Assembly (NCBI GenBank): GCA_947311455.1
Contig: CAMZKY010000186.1
Span: 1-5,344 of the forward strand
Reading direction: 5' to 3'
Source: an uncultured Marinosulfonomonas sp.
GTDB taxonomy: Bacteria > Pseudomonadota > Alphaproteobacteria > Rhodobacterales > Rhodobacteraceae
DNA: 5,344 nt
Below are positions 1 through 5,316 of this stretch, piece by piece. Below the pieces are notes generated by a model that did no database searches, had not been told where the DNA came from, and saw only the letters and a list, made by a program, of their open reading frames with translations. The first letter of the stretch is position 1. Every line of letters starts with the position of its first letter. A program made the translations under genes and the position numbers.

Positions 1-28
1 CCAAAGTGGAAAACGCAAAGTCGGTCAT
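1..28 (-). CDS. cobT: Start of a leftward gene, probably cobT (nicotinate-nucleotide-dimethylbenzimidazole phosphoribosyltransferase), cut by the window edge
   Basis: Only the first nine codons are present, reading MTDFAFSTL, with an ATG at 28-26. A strong Shine-Dalgarno sequence, GGAGGA, lies at 38-33 on the minus strand, four bases before the ATG, so this is a convincing translation start even though little protein is visible. The identity is inferred from context: in Rhodobacterales and other alphaproteobacteria cobT is often placed divergently from cobS. CobT makes alpha-ribazole phosphate, a precursor of the alpha-ribazole that CobS joins to adenosylcobinamide-GDP. The nine residues alone cannot prove the family. 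Confidence 0.6.
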
Positions 29-39
29 AATATCCTCCG

Positions 40-69
40 TTGATAAGTATCGCCCTTTTGGTTTAACAT
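40..69 (+). promoter_or_regulatory. Candidate cobS promoter
   Basis: A sigma-70-like pair is visible: TTGATA at 40-45 (five of six matches to the -35 consensus) and TAACAT at 64-69 (four of six to the -10 consensus), separated by 18 bases. Transcription would start near 76, giving a leader of about 30 nt before the cobS ATG. The -35 box sits next to the cobT Shine-Dalgarno sequence, so the two divergent units would share this short spacer. No convincing cobT promoter was found in it. Confidence 0.4.
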
Positions 70-76
70 TCCTTCC

Positions 77-97
77 AACGCAAGGCGAAACGCAAGG
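77..97 (+). repeat. Two 9-bp direct repeats in the cobS leader
   Basis: AACGCAAGG occurs exactly at 77-85 and again at 89-97, a period of 12 bp. The second copy supplies the weak Shine-Dalgarno of cobS (AAGGG, 94-98, eight bases before the ATG). A shorter match, AACGCAA, lies at 12-18 inside the cobT start. The repeat could be an operator, an effect on ribosome binding, or chance. Confidence 0.5.
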
Positions 98-106
98 GCC
101 CACCAA

Positions 107-877
107 ATGTCAGAAAACGACACCGACCTGTTTAAAAAAGCGGACATCGCCGAGGCATTAGCCCTGTTGACCCGCCTGCCAATTTACCGAAAAAGCACCG
201 TAACACAACCGCGCGGCGGCGCGGCCGCGTGGGCTTTTCCACTGGTGGGTGCTGTTGTCGGATTGATTGCCGGACTTGGCGCACTGATCCTTGTTTCGGT
301 CGGCATATCACCCACGATGGCGGCCACGGGCGCGTTGATCCTTTTGGTGTTTCTAACAGGCGCTATGCACGAAGATGGCCTTGCCGACACGTTGGATGGC
401 CTTTGGGGCGGTTGGGATCGCGAACGCCGCCTTGAAATCATGAAAGACAGCGCCATTGGCACCTATGGCGTGATTGGATTGGTAATTTCAATCTTTATCC
501 GCTGGGAAGGCTATTACCTGCTATTGGAAACCGGCAGCTTTGTTGCGCCCATGATTGCCATCGGAATGCTATCGCGGGTGCCGATGGTGATGATGATGGC
601 TTATTTACCTAATGCGCGTAGCGATGGCCTGTCGTCCAGCGTTGGACGTGTTGGCCATAGCACAGCCATGCTTGCGCTTGCTGTTGGCGTGATTGGAAGC
701 ATCCTAAGCCTCGGATTTACAACCCTTTTAGCAGCGGCTGCCATCGCAGTTGTGGCAACTGGTTTGGCCTTGATCGCGATGCGTAAAATTGGCGGCCAAA
801 CCGGTGATATATTAGGGGCCAGCCAGCAAATCGGCGAAGTCGCCGCGCTGGCTGTTTTAACCTCGTATTTGGTTTAG
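107..877 (+). CDS. cobS: Adenosylcobinamide-GDP ribazoletransferase (cobalamin synthase)
   Basis: This 256-residue integral membrane enzyme joins adenosylcobinamide-GDP to alpha-ribazole (or its 5'-phosphate), the step that completes the lower-ligand loop of adenosylcobalamin. Family signatures are clear: HEDGLADTLDGLWGG at residues 88-102 (the acidic, metal/diphosphate-binding type motif), KDSAIGTYG at 113-121, a Ser-Arg at 156-157, and the C-terminal GGQTGDILGASQQIGE at 229-244. Hydrophobic stretches near residues 42-66, 70-86, 120-131, 145-166, 187-224 and 246-256 fit a multi-pass membrane protein. The length is normal for the family. The ATG at 107 has AAGGG eight bases upstream and leads into a typical N-terminus ending in LTRLP. 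It is divergent from the probable cobT and its stop overlaps the carD stop by four bases. The gene looks intact. Confidence 0.96.
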   Translation: MSENDTDLFKKADIAEALALLTRLPIYRKSTVTQPRGGAAAWAFPLVGAVVGLIAGLGALILVSVGISPTMAATGALILLVFLTGAMHEDGLADTLDGLWGGWDRERRLEIMKDSAIGTYGVIGLVISIFIRWEGYYLLLETGSFVAPMIAIGMLSRVPMVMMMAYLPNARSDGLSSSVGRVGHSTAMLALAVGVIGSILSLGFTTLLAAAAIAVVATGLALIAMRKIGGQTGDILGASQQIGEVAALAVLTSYLV

Positions 878-1395
878 CTTGCAGCTGGCACCACACGAGA
901 AAGCAAAACATCGGTGATTTCCTGGCGGGCCATATCTTCGCCCTGCCCTGCCACAGCTGCAATTTCGCGGGTCAAACGCTCAAGGGCGGCTTCATAAAGC
1001 TGGCGCTCTGAATAGCTTTGCTCACGCTGATCATCGGTGCGGTGCAAATCGCGCACAACTTCGGCAATGGCGATCAAATCGCCCGAATTGATCTTTTGCT
1101 CATATTCCTGCGCACGGCGTGACCACATGGCGCGTTTCACTTTGGCTTTGCCTTTTAAAACCCGCATGGCATGGGCGACAACATCATCTGATGCCAATTC
1201 ACGCATTCCAACGACAATGGCTTTATCCACGGGAACTTGCAGGGTCATTTTGTCTTTTTCAAAGGCAACAACATAAAGTTCCAGTTCAAATCCGGCGACT
1301 TCCTGTTTTTCAACTTTGATAACTTTTCCAACACCATGAGATGGATAAACAACCATTTGATTGATGTTGAAATCAAGTTTTCTAGATCTGCTCAT
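874..1395 (-). CDS. carD: CarD family RNA polymerase-binding transcription regulator
   Basis: This 173-residue protein matches the CarD/CdnL family. Members bind the RNA polymerase beta subunit through an N-terminal Tudor-like domain and stabilise the open promoter complex through a C-terminal helical domain. Residues 8-65 hold the Tudor-like part, with the characteristic VVYPSHGVGKV at 15-25. Residues 75-165 form the helical part, with the conserved AMWSRRAQEYEQKINSGDL at 89-107. The Trp at 91 corresponds to the residue that wedges into the upstream edge of the transcription bubble in studied homologues. The ATG at 1395 has no strong Shine-Dalgarno (only an A/G-rich GATAAAGAAAGCGAA stretch), but the N-terminus is typical. 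The gene converges on cobS, with the stop codons overlapping over 874-877. In Rhodobacter sphaeroides CarD is a global activator; the name cdnL is used in other genera. Confidence 0.95.
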   Translation of the reverse strand: MSRSRKLDFNINQMVVYPSHGVGKVIKVEKQEVAGFELELYVVAFEKDKMTLQVPVDKAIVVGMRELASDDVVAHAMRVLKGKAKVKRAMWSRRAQEYEQKINSGDLIAIAEVVRDLHRTDDQREQSYSERQLYEAALERLTREIAAVAGQGEDMARQEITDVLLSRVVPAAS

Positions 1396-1439
1396 TTCAG
1401 TTCGCTTTCTTTATCTATACACCGCCCCAAACAGGAAGA

Positions 1440-1473
1440 AACCACCCAAACGGCACAAAGGCCACGGGTGGTT
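1440..1473 (-). promoter_or_regulatory. Stem-loop in the carD leader, possible attenuator
   Basis: On the minus strand AACCACCC (1473-1466) pairs perfectly with GGGTGGTT (1447-1440), an 8-bp stem. Inside it GGC (1463-1461) and GCC (1454-1452) can add a small second stem with a 6-nt loop. The bases that follow on the minus strand (1439-1429, TCTTCCTGTTT) are T-rich but not a clean U-tract. The hairpin begins about 22 nt after the proposed carD start point and ends 44 nt before the carD ATG. It could be a weak intrinsic terminator that yields a short RNA, a stability element, or simple leader structure. Confidence 0.45.
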
Positions 1474-1501
1474 GGCGGTAAAATTGTCTATCACTTGGGG
1501 A

Positions 1502-1510
1502 ATCATACCA
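1502..1510 (-). promoter_or_regulatory. Probable carD promoter, extended -10 type
   Basis: The minus strand reads TGGTATGAT at 1510-1502: a TG dinucleotide, one spacer base, then TATGAT, which matches five of six bases of the -10 consensus and keeps the final T (-7T). No good -35 box lies 16-18 bases upstream, which is usual for extended -10 promoters. Transcription would start near 1495, giving a leader of about 100 nt. In R. sphaeroides most promoters lack -7T and are helped by CarD, and its own promoter is reported to be repressed by CarD; this sequence would fit that pattern. The start point is inferred, not measured. Confidence 0.55.
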
Positions 1511-1530
1511 CAAAAACGCACCAAATAAAA

Positions 1531-1545
1531 GCATCGCAGCGTAGC
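1531..1545. repeat. Imperfect palindrome upstream of the carD -10 element
   Basis: GCATCGCAGCGTAGC reads as GC-nn-CGC-n-GCG-nn-GC: ten of its fifteen positions are symmetric about the A at 1538. The centre lies about 43 bp upstream of the proposed carD start point. That is a usual position for a protein that touches RNA polymerase next to the -35 region, or for a repressor. No known regulator is recognised from this sequence. Confidence 0.3.
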
Positions 1546-1576
1546 AATGGCGTATTTTCGTTAATTTTCAACGTAA

Positions 1577-1605
1577 TAAGCCAAACCCATTCAAGGATTG
1601 GCTTA
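1577..1605 (-). terminator. Candidate terminator hairpin after fdxA
   Basis: TAAGCCAA at 1577-1584 is perfectly complementary to TTGGCTTA at 1598-1605, and after one mismatch CC/GG adds two more pairs inside. The hairpin starts 22 bases past the fdxA stop codon, where a transcript end would be expected, and separates fdxA from the carD promoter. The bases after it on the minus strand (TTACGTTGAAAATT) contain T but no continuous U-tract, so intrinsic termination would be weak; it may instead be an RNA 3'-end stabiliser. Confidence 0.45.
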
Positions 1606-1627
1606 AAATTCTACGGCAGCATCGGTA

Positions 1628-1969
1628 TCAAGCATCGCCTTCGCCGGGTTTTTCCGAGAAATATTTCTCAAGCTTGCCTTCTTCGCCATCGCGTTCTTCT
1701 GCTTCAGGCAACTGGTCTTTTTTCTCGATGATCACAGGCCACAATTCCGAATATTTCCGGTTGAATTCAACCCATTTATCCGTATCCGGCTCGGTATCGG
1801 GGCGGATCGCATCGGCGGGGCATTCAGGTTCGCATACGCCGCAATCAATACATTCATCCGGATGGATCACCAGCATGTTCTCGCCCTCATAGAAACAATC
1901 CACGGGGCAGACTTCGACACAATCAGTATATTTGCAGGCAATGCAGGCATCGTTGACGATATAGGTCAT
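1628..1969 (-). CDS. fdxA: Seven-iron ferredoxin (one [3Fe-4S] and one [4Fe-4S] cluster)
   Basis: This 113-residue soluble electron carrier closely resembles Azotobacter ferredoxin I. Nine cysteines are visible at 9, 12, 17, 21, 25, 40, 43, 46 and 50. By alignment with that protein, Cys9, 17 and 50 bind the [3Fe-4S] cluster, Cys21, 40, 43 and 46 bind the [4Fe-4S] cluster, and Cys12 and 25 are the extra non-ligand cysteines. Typical sequence includes VCPVDCFYEGENMLVIHPDE (20-39), and the acidic tail ends in KPGEGDA. I chose the ATG at 1969 (MTYIV) because relatives start this way and GAG lies eight bases upstream; the upstream in-frame GTG at 1978 would add MNP and overlaps that GAG. The physiological partner is unknown. 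It follows the S4 gene by 52 bp. Confidence 0.96.
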   Translation of the reverse strand: MTYIVNDACIACKYTDCVEVCPVDCFYEGENMLVIHPDECIDCGVCEPECPADAIRPDTEPDTDKWVEFNRKYSELWPVIIEKKDQLPEAEERDGEEGKLEKYFSEKPGEGDA

Positions 1970-2010
1970 GGGGTTCACTCGACTATTTGATTCTTACGCC
2001 TAGCTAGTCG

Positions 2011-2016
2011 TTTATA
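2011..2016 (-). promoter_or_regulatory. Weak candidate -10 element for fdxA
   Basis: TATAAA on the minus strand (2016-2011) lies in the S4/fdxA spacer and would give a start near 2004 and a leader of about 35 nt. No recognisable -35 hexamer lies 16-18 bases upstream, so this may be chance and fdxA may depend on read-through from the S4 gene. Confidence 0.25.
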
Positions 2017-2021
2017 ACCAA

Positions 2022-2390
2022 TCAATCAAGATATGACCCCTTTAAAAGACGCGCATCGCGACGATCTTTCTTACTGGGGCGGCCTTTACGTTCGATCATT
2101 GCCTCGGGTGTCGGTTTTTCAGTCACCGGTGTGAGATCCTCATACAGCGCTTGCGCCTCGGGCGCGGGGCCGCGCCGTTTGCCCAGCGCGATGATCCTGG
2201 CCACGCGCACGCGGTCGGCTTGGGTAAAGGTCAGGGTATCGCCCTCAGCCACCATAAAGGATGCCTTACCCACCCGATTGCCATTCACCCGCACCGTGCC
2301 CGCGTTGACCAGTTTGGTGGCCAGCGAACGGGTTTTGAAAAACCGCGCATACCACAGCCATTTATCGATACGGATTTTGGCTTCGGCCAT
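2022..2390 (-). CDS. S4-domain RNA-binding protein, Hsp15-like
   Basis: This 122-residue basic protein carries an S4 RNA-binding fold at about residues 6-66: IRIDKWLWYARFFKTRSLAT (6-25), then LVNAGTVRVNGNRV (27-40) and a strand around EGDTLTF (49-55). This is the pattern of E. coli Hsp15 (HslR). Hsp15 binds free 50S subunits that still carry peptidyl-tRNA; the related RqcP of Bacillus works in ribosome quality control. The C-terminal part is a charged tail with RKGRPSKKDRRDARLL at 101-116. I chose the ATG at 2390 (MAEAKIRIDKW), which has a GGGGG tract four bases upstream. The in-frame GTG at 2393 and TTG at 2405 are possible but add only residues unlike the family. It lies 46 bp downstream of the helicase gene, probably in one transcript. 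The exact substrate is not shown by the sequence. Confidence 0.88.
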   Translation of the reverse strand: MAEAKIRIDKWLWYARFFKTRSLATKLVNAGTVRVNGNRVGKASFMVAEGDTLTFTQADRVRVARIIALGKRRGPAPEAQALYEDLTPVTEKPTPEAMIERKGRPSKKDRRDARLLKGSYLD

Positions 2391-2408
2391 CACACCCCCA
2401 CGCAAGAA

Positions 2409-2424
2409 GCCCCCGCAAGGGGGC
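2409..2424 (-). promoter_or_regulatory. GC-rich hairpin between the helicase and S4 genes
   Basis: GCCCCC (2409-2414) and GGGGGC (2419-2424) form a perfect 6-bp GC stem closed by a four-base loop, 12 bp past the helicase stop codon. On the minus strand it is followed by TTCTTGCG, too few T residues for a good intrinsic terminator. It could reduce read-through, protect the helicase mRNA end, or affect S4 translation, because a second G-tract (2395-2399) that serves as the S4 Shine-Dalgarno could compete for the same C-tract. Confidence 0.5.
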
Positions 2425-2436
2425 GCCGAGCGGCGA

Positions 2437-5217
2437 TCACGATTTGTCTTTCAGCCCCATAAGCGCGGCGGCAAAAGGATTGTCGGGATCAATCTTTTTC
2501 TCTTTGCGCGCGGGACGCGCCTGATAGGTTTTGGCCCCGTCATTGCGCCGTGGGCCTTTGCCCTTGCCTTGGGATTTACCGCGTGGTTTGCCCTTGCCTG
2601 CGCCCTGCCCCGCATCCCGGCCTTGAGGCCGTGCCGGTTTGGCCCGGGCCATACCGCCCCAACGGAAGGTATAAAAGACCTCCATTTCAGGGGCATCCTC
2701 GGCGGGTTTCTCCTTATCAGTTGCAGTTTTTTCCGCCCCTTCATCGCTTGCAGGCGCGGCCTGCGGCGGCTCTTCAGTCGCCTTGGTCTCGCCTTCGGGG
2801 GCCTCGGCTGATTTCTGTTTTTCCGGCACAGGCGCGGCTTTTACCTTAACCCGTTCACCTTTTTCAGCCTTATATCCCAGCCCCATCATCAAATCGGCAA
2901 ATTGTTCCAGCGTCATGCCGGTGATCGACAACATATCGGCGTTGCCTTCAAATCCACCACGGCTATCTTCACCACGCAGCATATCCGCCAGACGTTCCAG
3001 CATATCAATGCGGATCGCCCGCTGACCCGCCGCGCGGTAGCCCGACATGGTATCCCAGCCTTCGGGCGCACCTTTATCGGATGGAATAGTGACCAGACCC
3101 GCAGGCGGGCTTTCGGGGAACACATCAAACCCCTTGGCCAATGACCACAAAACCAGCCGCAAACGGGTTGGCGCGGGTTTCAACAATAGCGGCATGAAAA
3201 TCGTAAACTGGCCAAACCGGATCCCGTGTTTGCGCAGCTGCCCGCGCGCGTCCTGATCCAGATCTTTCACTTCAGCGGCCACGTCGGCGCGTGAAACGAT
3301 GCCAAACCGTTCGACCATCTGAAAGGCAAAACCACGCGCCATCGGCATCAGTTCTTCGTCGCGCGAGAGGTTCAACAAAGGTTCAAACAGGGTCGCCACC
3401 TTGCGGTCAATGAAATGTTGCAGGCGGCGCTGCACTTTTTGCAACACATCCGGGCCGGCTTCGTCATCGACAAAGGCCACGACTTGAGGTTTGAGCGGAT
3501 CATCCCCCTTGACCAGCTTGCCAATCGCCTGATCACCCCACATCAACCCGCCTTGTTCGGTGAAATCCATTTCGGTGTCGGGCGCGTTGTAAAACCGGTC
3601 GGCCCTGAGATGGAAATGCGGGGCAAGCGCGGCCACAGACGCCGCGCGCAAGGTTTTGGCCTCGTCCGCATTGTCGGTTTTGTCCTGCATAAAGCGGAAC
3701 CCTTCCAAACGGCCAATGAGAGCCCCCTCAACCGTTACTTCACCTTTATCGTTCACGTCAGCCACAAGGCTCTCCTTTTGTTTCAATCGGCGCAGCAAAA
3801 TGCTGGTGCGCCGGTCGACAAATCTTTGTGTCAGACGCTCATGCAAGGCATCCGACAGGCGGTCTTCTACATGACGTGTTGCATCACGCCAATAGGTTTC
3901 GTCATCAACCCAGCCTTTTCGCTGGGCAATATACGTCCATGTGCGAATATAAGCCAGACGTTTGGACAAGGTGTCAATGTCACCTTCTGTCCTATCCAGC
4001 CGTCGCACCTGTTTTGACAGGTAATCATCGGGAATGCGCCCATACGCCTGCAAATAGGCAAAAATCTGCCCTAATGTGTCGGCGTGTTCGGCGTGGCTGA
4101 TACCCCTGAAATCCGGCACGCGGCACACATCCCACAGGCGTTTGACATCCTGCGGGCCGCCCAGTTTGGACATCACTTCATCTTGGGCCGCCAAAGTTTT
4201 CAGCACCATAAGATCATCGGCCTCGCGCGCGCGGGTCAGCCACATATCATCGGTGTGCTGTTCCAATGACCAGATCAACCGGTCAGCATTGCCAAATTCC
4301 AGCCGTGCATTGCGCCACAGCAGCTTTTTGATCGGGGCAAAGCGATTGTCGCAAATCGCCTCGGCCACCCCATCGTCCAGCAATGGCGCTTCGCCCGTCA
4401 CCCCGAAGGTGCCGTTGGTCATGTAACGCCCCGCCCGTCCGGCAATTTGCGCCAGTTCATTGGCCTGCAAACACCGCATCCGCCGCCCGTCAAATTTGGT
4501 CAGCGAGGAAAACGCCACATGTTCGATATCAAGGTTCAACCCCATGCCAATCGCATCGGTGGCCACCAGATAATCCACATCGCCATTTTGATACATTTCC
4601 ACCTGCGCATTGCGGGTGCGCGGCGATAACGCCCCCATCACCACCGCCGCGCCACCCTTTTGACGGCGCAACAATTCGGCAATGGCGTACACATTATCCA
4701 CTGAAAATCCGACAATCGCGGAACGCGCCGGCATGCGGCTGATTTTCTTTGATCCGGTATATGTCAGTTCCGACAACCGGTCGCGGCGCACAAATTGCGC
4801 CTTGGGCACCAGTTCGGCAATGGCGCTGCGCATGGTATCGGCCCCCATAAACAGGGTTTCCGACAACCCGCGCGCCCGCAATAAACGATCGGTAAACACA
4901 TGCCCGCGCTCGGGATCGGCGCAGAGCTGAATTTCATCAACCGCAACAAATTCCGCACCCAGGCCCTCGGGCATGGCTTCGACCGTGCAGACCCAGAACT
5001 GGGTGCGCGGCGGCACAATGCGCTCTTCTCCCGTGACCAGCGCCACCACAGACGGGCCACGCAGAGCAACGATTTTATCGTAAACCTCACGCGCCAACAG
5101 GCGCAACGGCAAACCAATGACACCACTGCGATGCCCCAACATCCGCTCAATCGCGTAATGGGTTTTTCCGGTGTTCGTCGGCCCAAGAACCGCCGTGATC
5201 CGTTGATCCAAGGCCAT
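2437..5217 (-). CDS. SUV3-like DExH-box ATP-dependent RNA helicase
   Basis: This 926-residue protein has the helicase core of the SUV3 (SUPV3L1) family, whose mitochondrial members unwind RNA for degradation. Motifs appear in order: Walker A GPTNTGKTH at 12-20, DEIQ at 94-97, GADTMR at 125-130, VATDAIGMGLNL at 218-229 and QIAGRAGR at 257-264. HTDDMWLTRAREADDL (321-336) opens the long helical region that runs to about 790, ending near GYKAEKGERVKVK (781-793). Residues 794-842 are low-complexity and rich in Ala, Pro and Glu. After FYTFRWGG (848-855) comes a Lys/Arg/Gly-rich tail that ends in DPDNPFAAALMGL (910-922). The ATG at 5217 has AGGA (5230-5227) nine bases upstream and directly precedes the Walker region, as expected. 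It is the first gene of the minus-strand set and is followed by the S4 gene. The RNA substrate in bacteria is not evident from the sequence. Confidence 0.94.
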   Translation of the reverse strand: MALDQRITAVLGPTNTGKTHYAIERMLGHRSGVIGLPLRLLAREVYDKIVALRGPSVVALVTGEERIVPPRTQFWVCTVEAMPEGLGAEFVAVDEIQLCADPERGHVFTDRLLRARGLSETLFMGADTMRSAIAELVPKAQFVRRDRLSELTYTGSKKISRMPARSAIVGFSVDNVYAIAELLRRQKGGAAVVMGALSPRTRNAQVEMYQNGDVDYLVATDAIGMGLNLDIEHVAFSSLTKFDGRRMRCLQANELAQIAGRAGRYMTNGTFGVTGEAPLLDDGVAEAICDNRFAPIKKLLWRNARLEFGNADRLIWSLEQHTDDMWLTRAREADDLMVLKTLAAQDEVMSKLGGPQDVKRLWDVCRVPDFRGISHAEHADTLGQIFAYLQAYGRIPDDYLSKQVRRLDRTEGDIDTLSKRLAYIRTWTYIAQRKGWVDDETYWRDATRHVEDRLSDALHERLTQRFVDRRTSILLRRLKQKESLVADVNDKGEVTVEGALIGRLEGFRFMQDKTDNADEAKTLRAASVAALAPHFHLRADRFYNAPDTEMDFTEQGGLMWGDQAIGKLVKGDDPLKPQVVAFVDDEAGPDVLQKVQRRLQHFIDRKVATLFEPLLNLSRDEELMPMARGFAFQMVERFGIVSRADVAAEVKDLDQDARGQLRKHGIRFGQFTIFMPLLLKPAPTRLRLVLWSLAKGFDVFPESPPAGLVTIPSDKGAPEGWDTMSGYRAAGQRAIRIDMLERLADMLRGEDSRGGFEGNADMLSITGMTLEQFADLMMGLGYKAEKGERVKVKAAPVPEKQKSAEAPEGETKATEEPPQAAPASDEGAEKTATDKEKPAEDAPEMEVFYTFRWGGMARAKPARPQGRDAGQGAGKGKPRGKSQGKGKGPRRNDGAKTYQARPARKEKKIDPDNPFAAALMGLKDKS

Positions 5218-5228
5218 GTTGTGAATTC

Positions 5229-5256
5229 CTGTTTCCGACAGCCGGGCCTAAAGCCC
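5229..5256 (-). promoter_or_regulatory. Two small hairpins in the helicase leader
   Basis: GGGC (5244-5247) and GCCC (5253-5256) form a 4-bp stem with a 5-nt loop. Directly beside it CTGT (5229-5232) and ACAG (5238-5241) form a second 4-bp stem, whose inner edge includes the start of the AGGA ribosome binding site (5230-5227). Both stems are short; they may slightly limit ribosome access or mean nothing. Confidence 0.25.
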
Positions 5257-5285
5257 ATTCATCCCGCGCTTTGCTCTGTTTGCAA

Positions 5286-5316
5286 GATATATCAAGGGTT
5301 TGAGCCGCGCCGTCAA
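5286..5316 (-). promoter_or_regulatory. Candidate promoter of the helicase gene
   Basis: On the minus strand TTGACG (5316-5311) is a five-of-six match to the -35 consensus. Downstream lies TATATC (5291-5286) with a 19-base spacer, or, shifted by two bases, GATATA (5293-5288) with a 17-base spacer. Neither -10 choice ends in T. Lack of the -7T is common in Rhodobacterales promoters and is linked to activation by CarD. The leader would be about 60 nt. This may drive helicase, S4 and fdxA together. Confidence 0.45.

Noticed and set aside
832..845. Hairpin CGGCG/CGCCG as the carD terminator
   Set aside because: The stem is only 5 bp, there is no U-tract after it, and it lies in the conserved C-terminal coding part of cobS.
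1396..1627. Possible small gene or tRNA in the carD/fdxA spacer
   Set aside because: No short frame with a ribosome binding site and no cloverleaf-like pattern was seen; promoter and hairpin elements explain what structure there is.
1237..1731. Plus-strand open frame of 164 codons crossing the carD/fdxA spacer
   Set aside because: It lies antisense to carD and fdxA at both ends, has no family-like sequence or good ribosome binding site, and both real genes are well supported.
1970..1978. GTG at 1978 as the fdxA start, adding MNP
   Set aside because: The only Shine-Dalgarno-like GAG overlaps this GTG and is correctly spaced for the ATG at 1969, and relatives begin at MTY.
2131..2811. Plus-strand open frame of 226 codons
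   Set aside because: It is antisense to both the S4 gene and the helicase tail; its Arg/Pro/Gly-rich composition is what the complementary strand of GC-rich coding sequence gives.
3415..4017. Plus-strand open frame of 200 codons
   Set aside because: It is fully inside the helicase gene on the opposite strand and shows no recognisable domain.
4764..5258. Minus-strand frame of 164 codons overlapping the helicase start
   Set aside because: It is an out-of-frame shadow of the helicase N-terminal region, which has intact motifs in the other frame.
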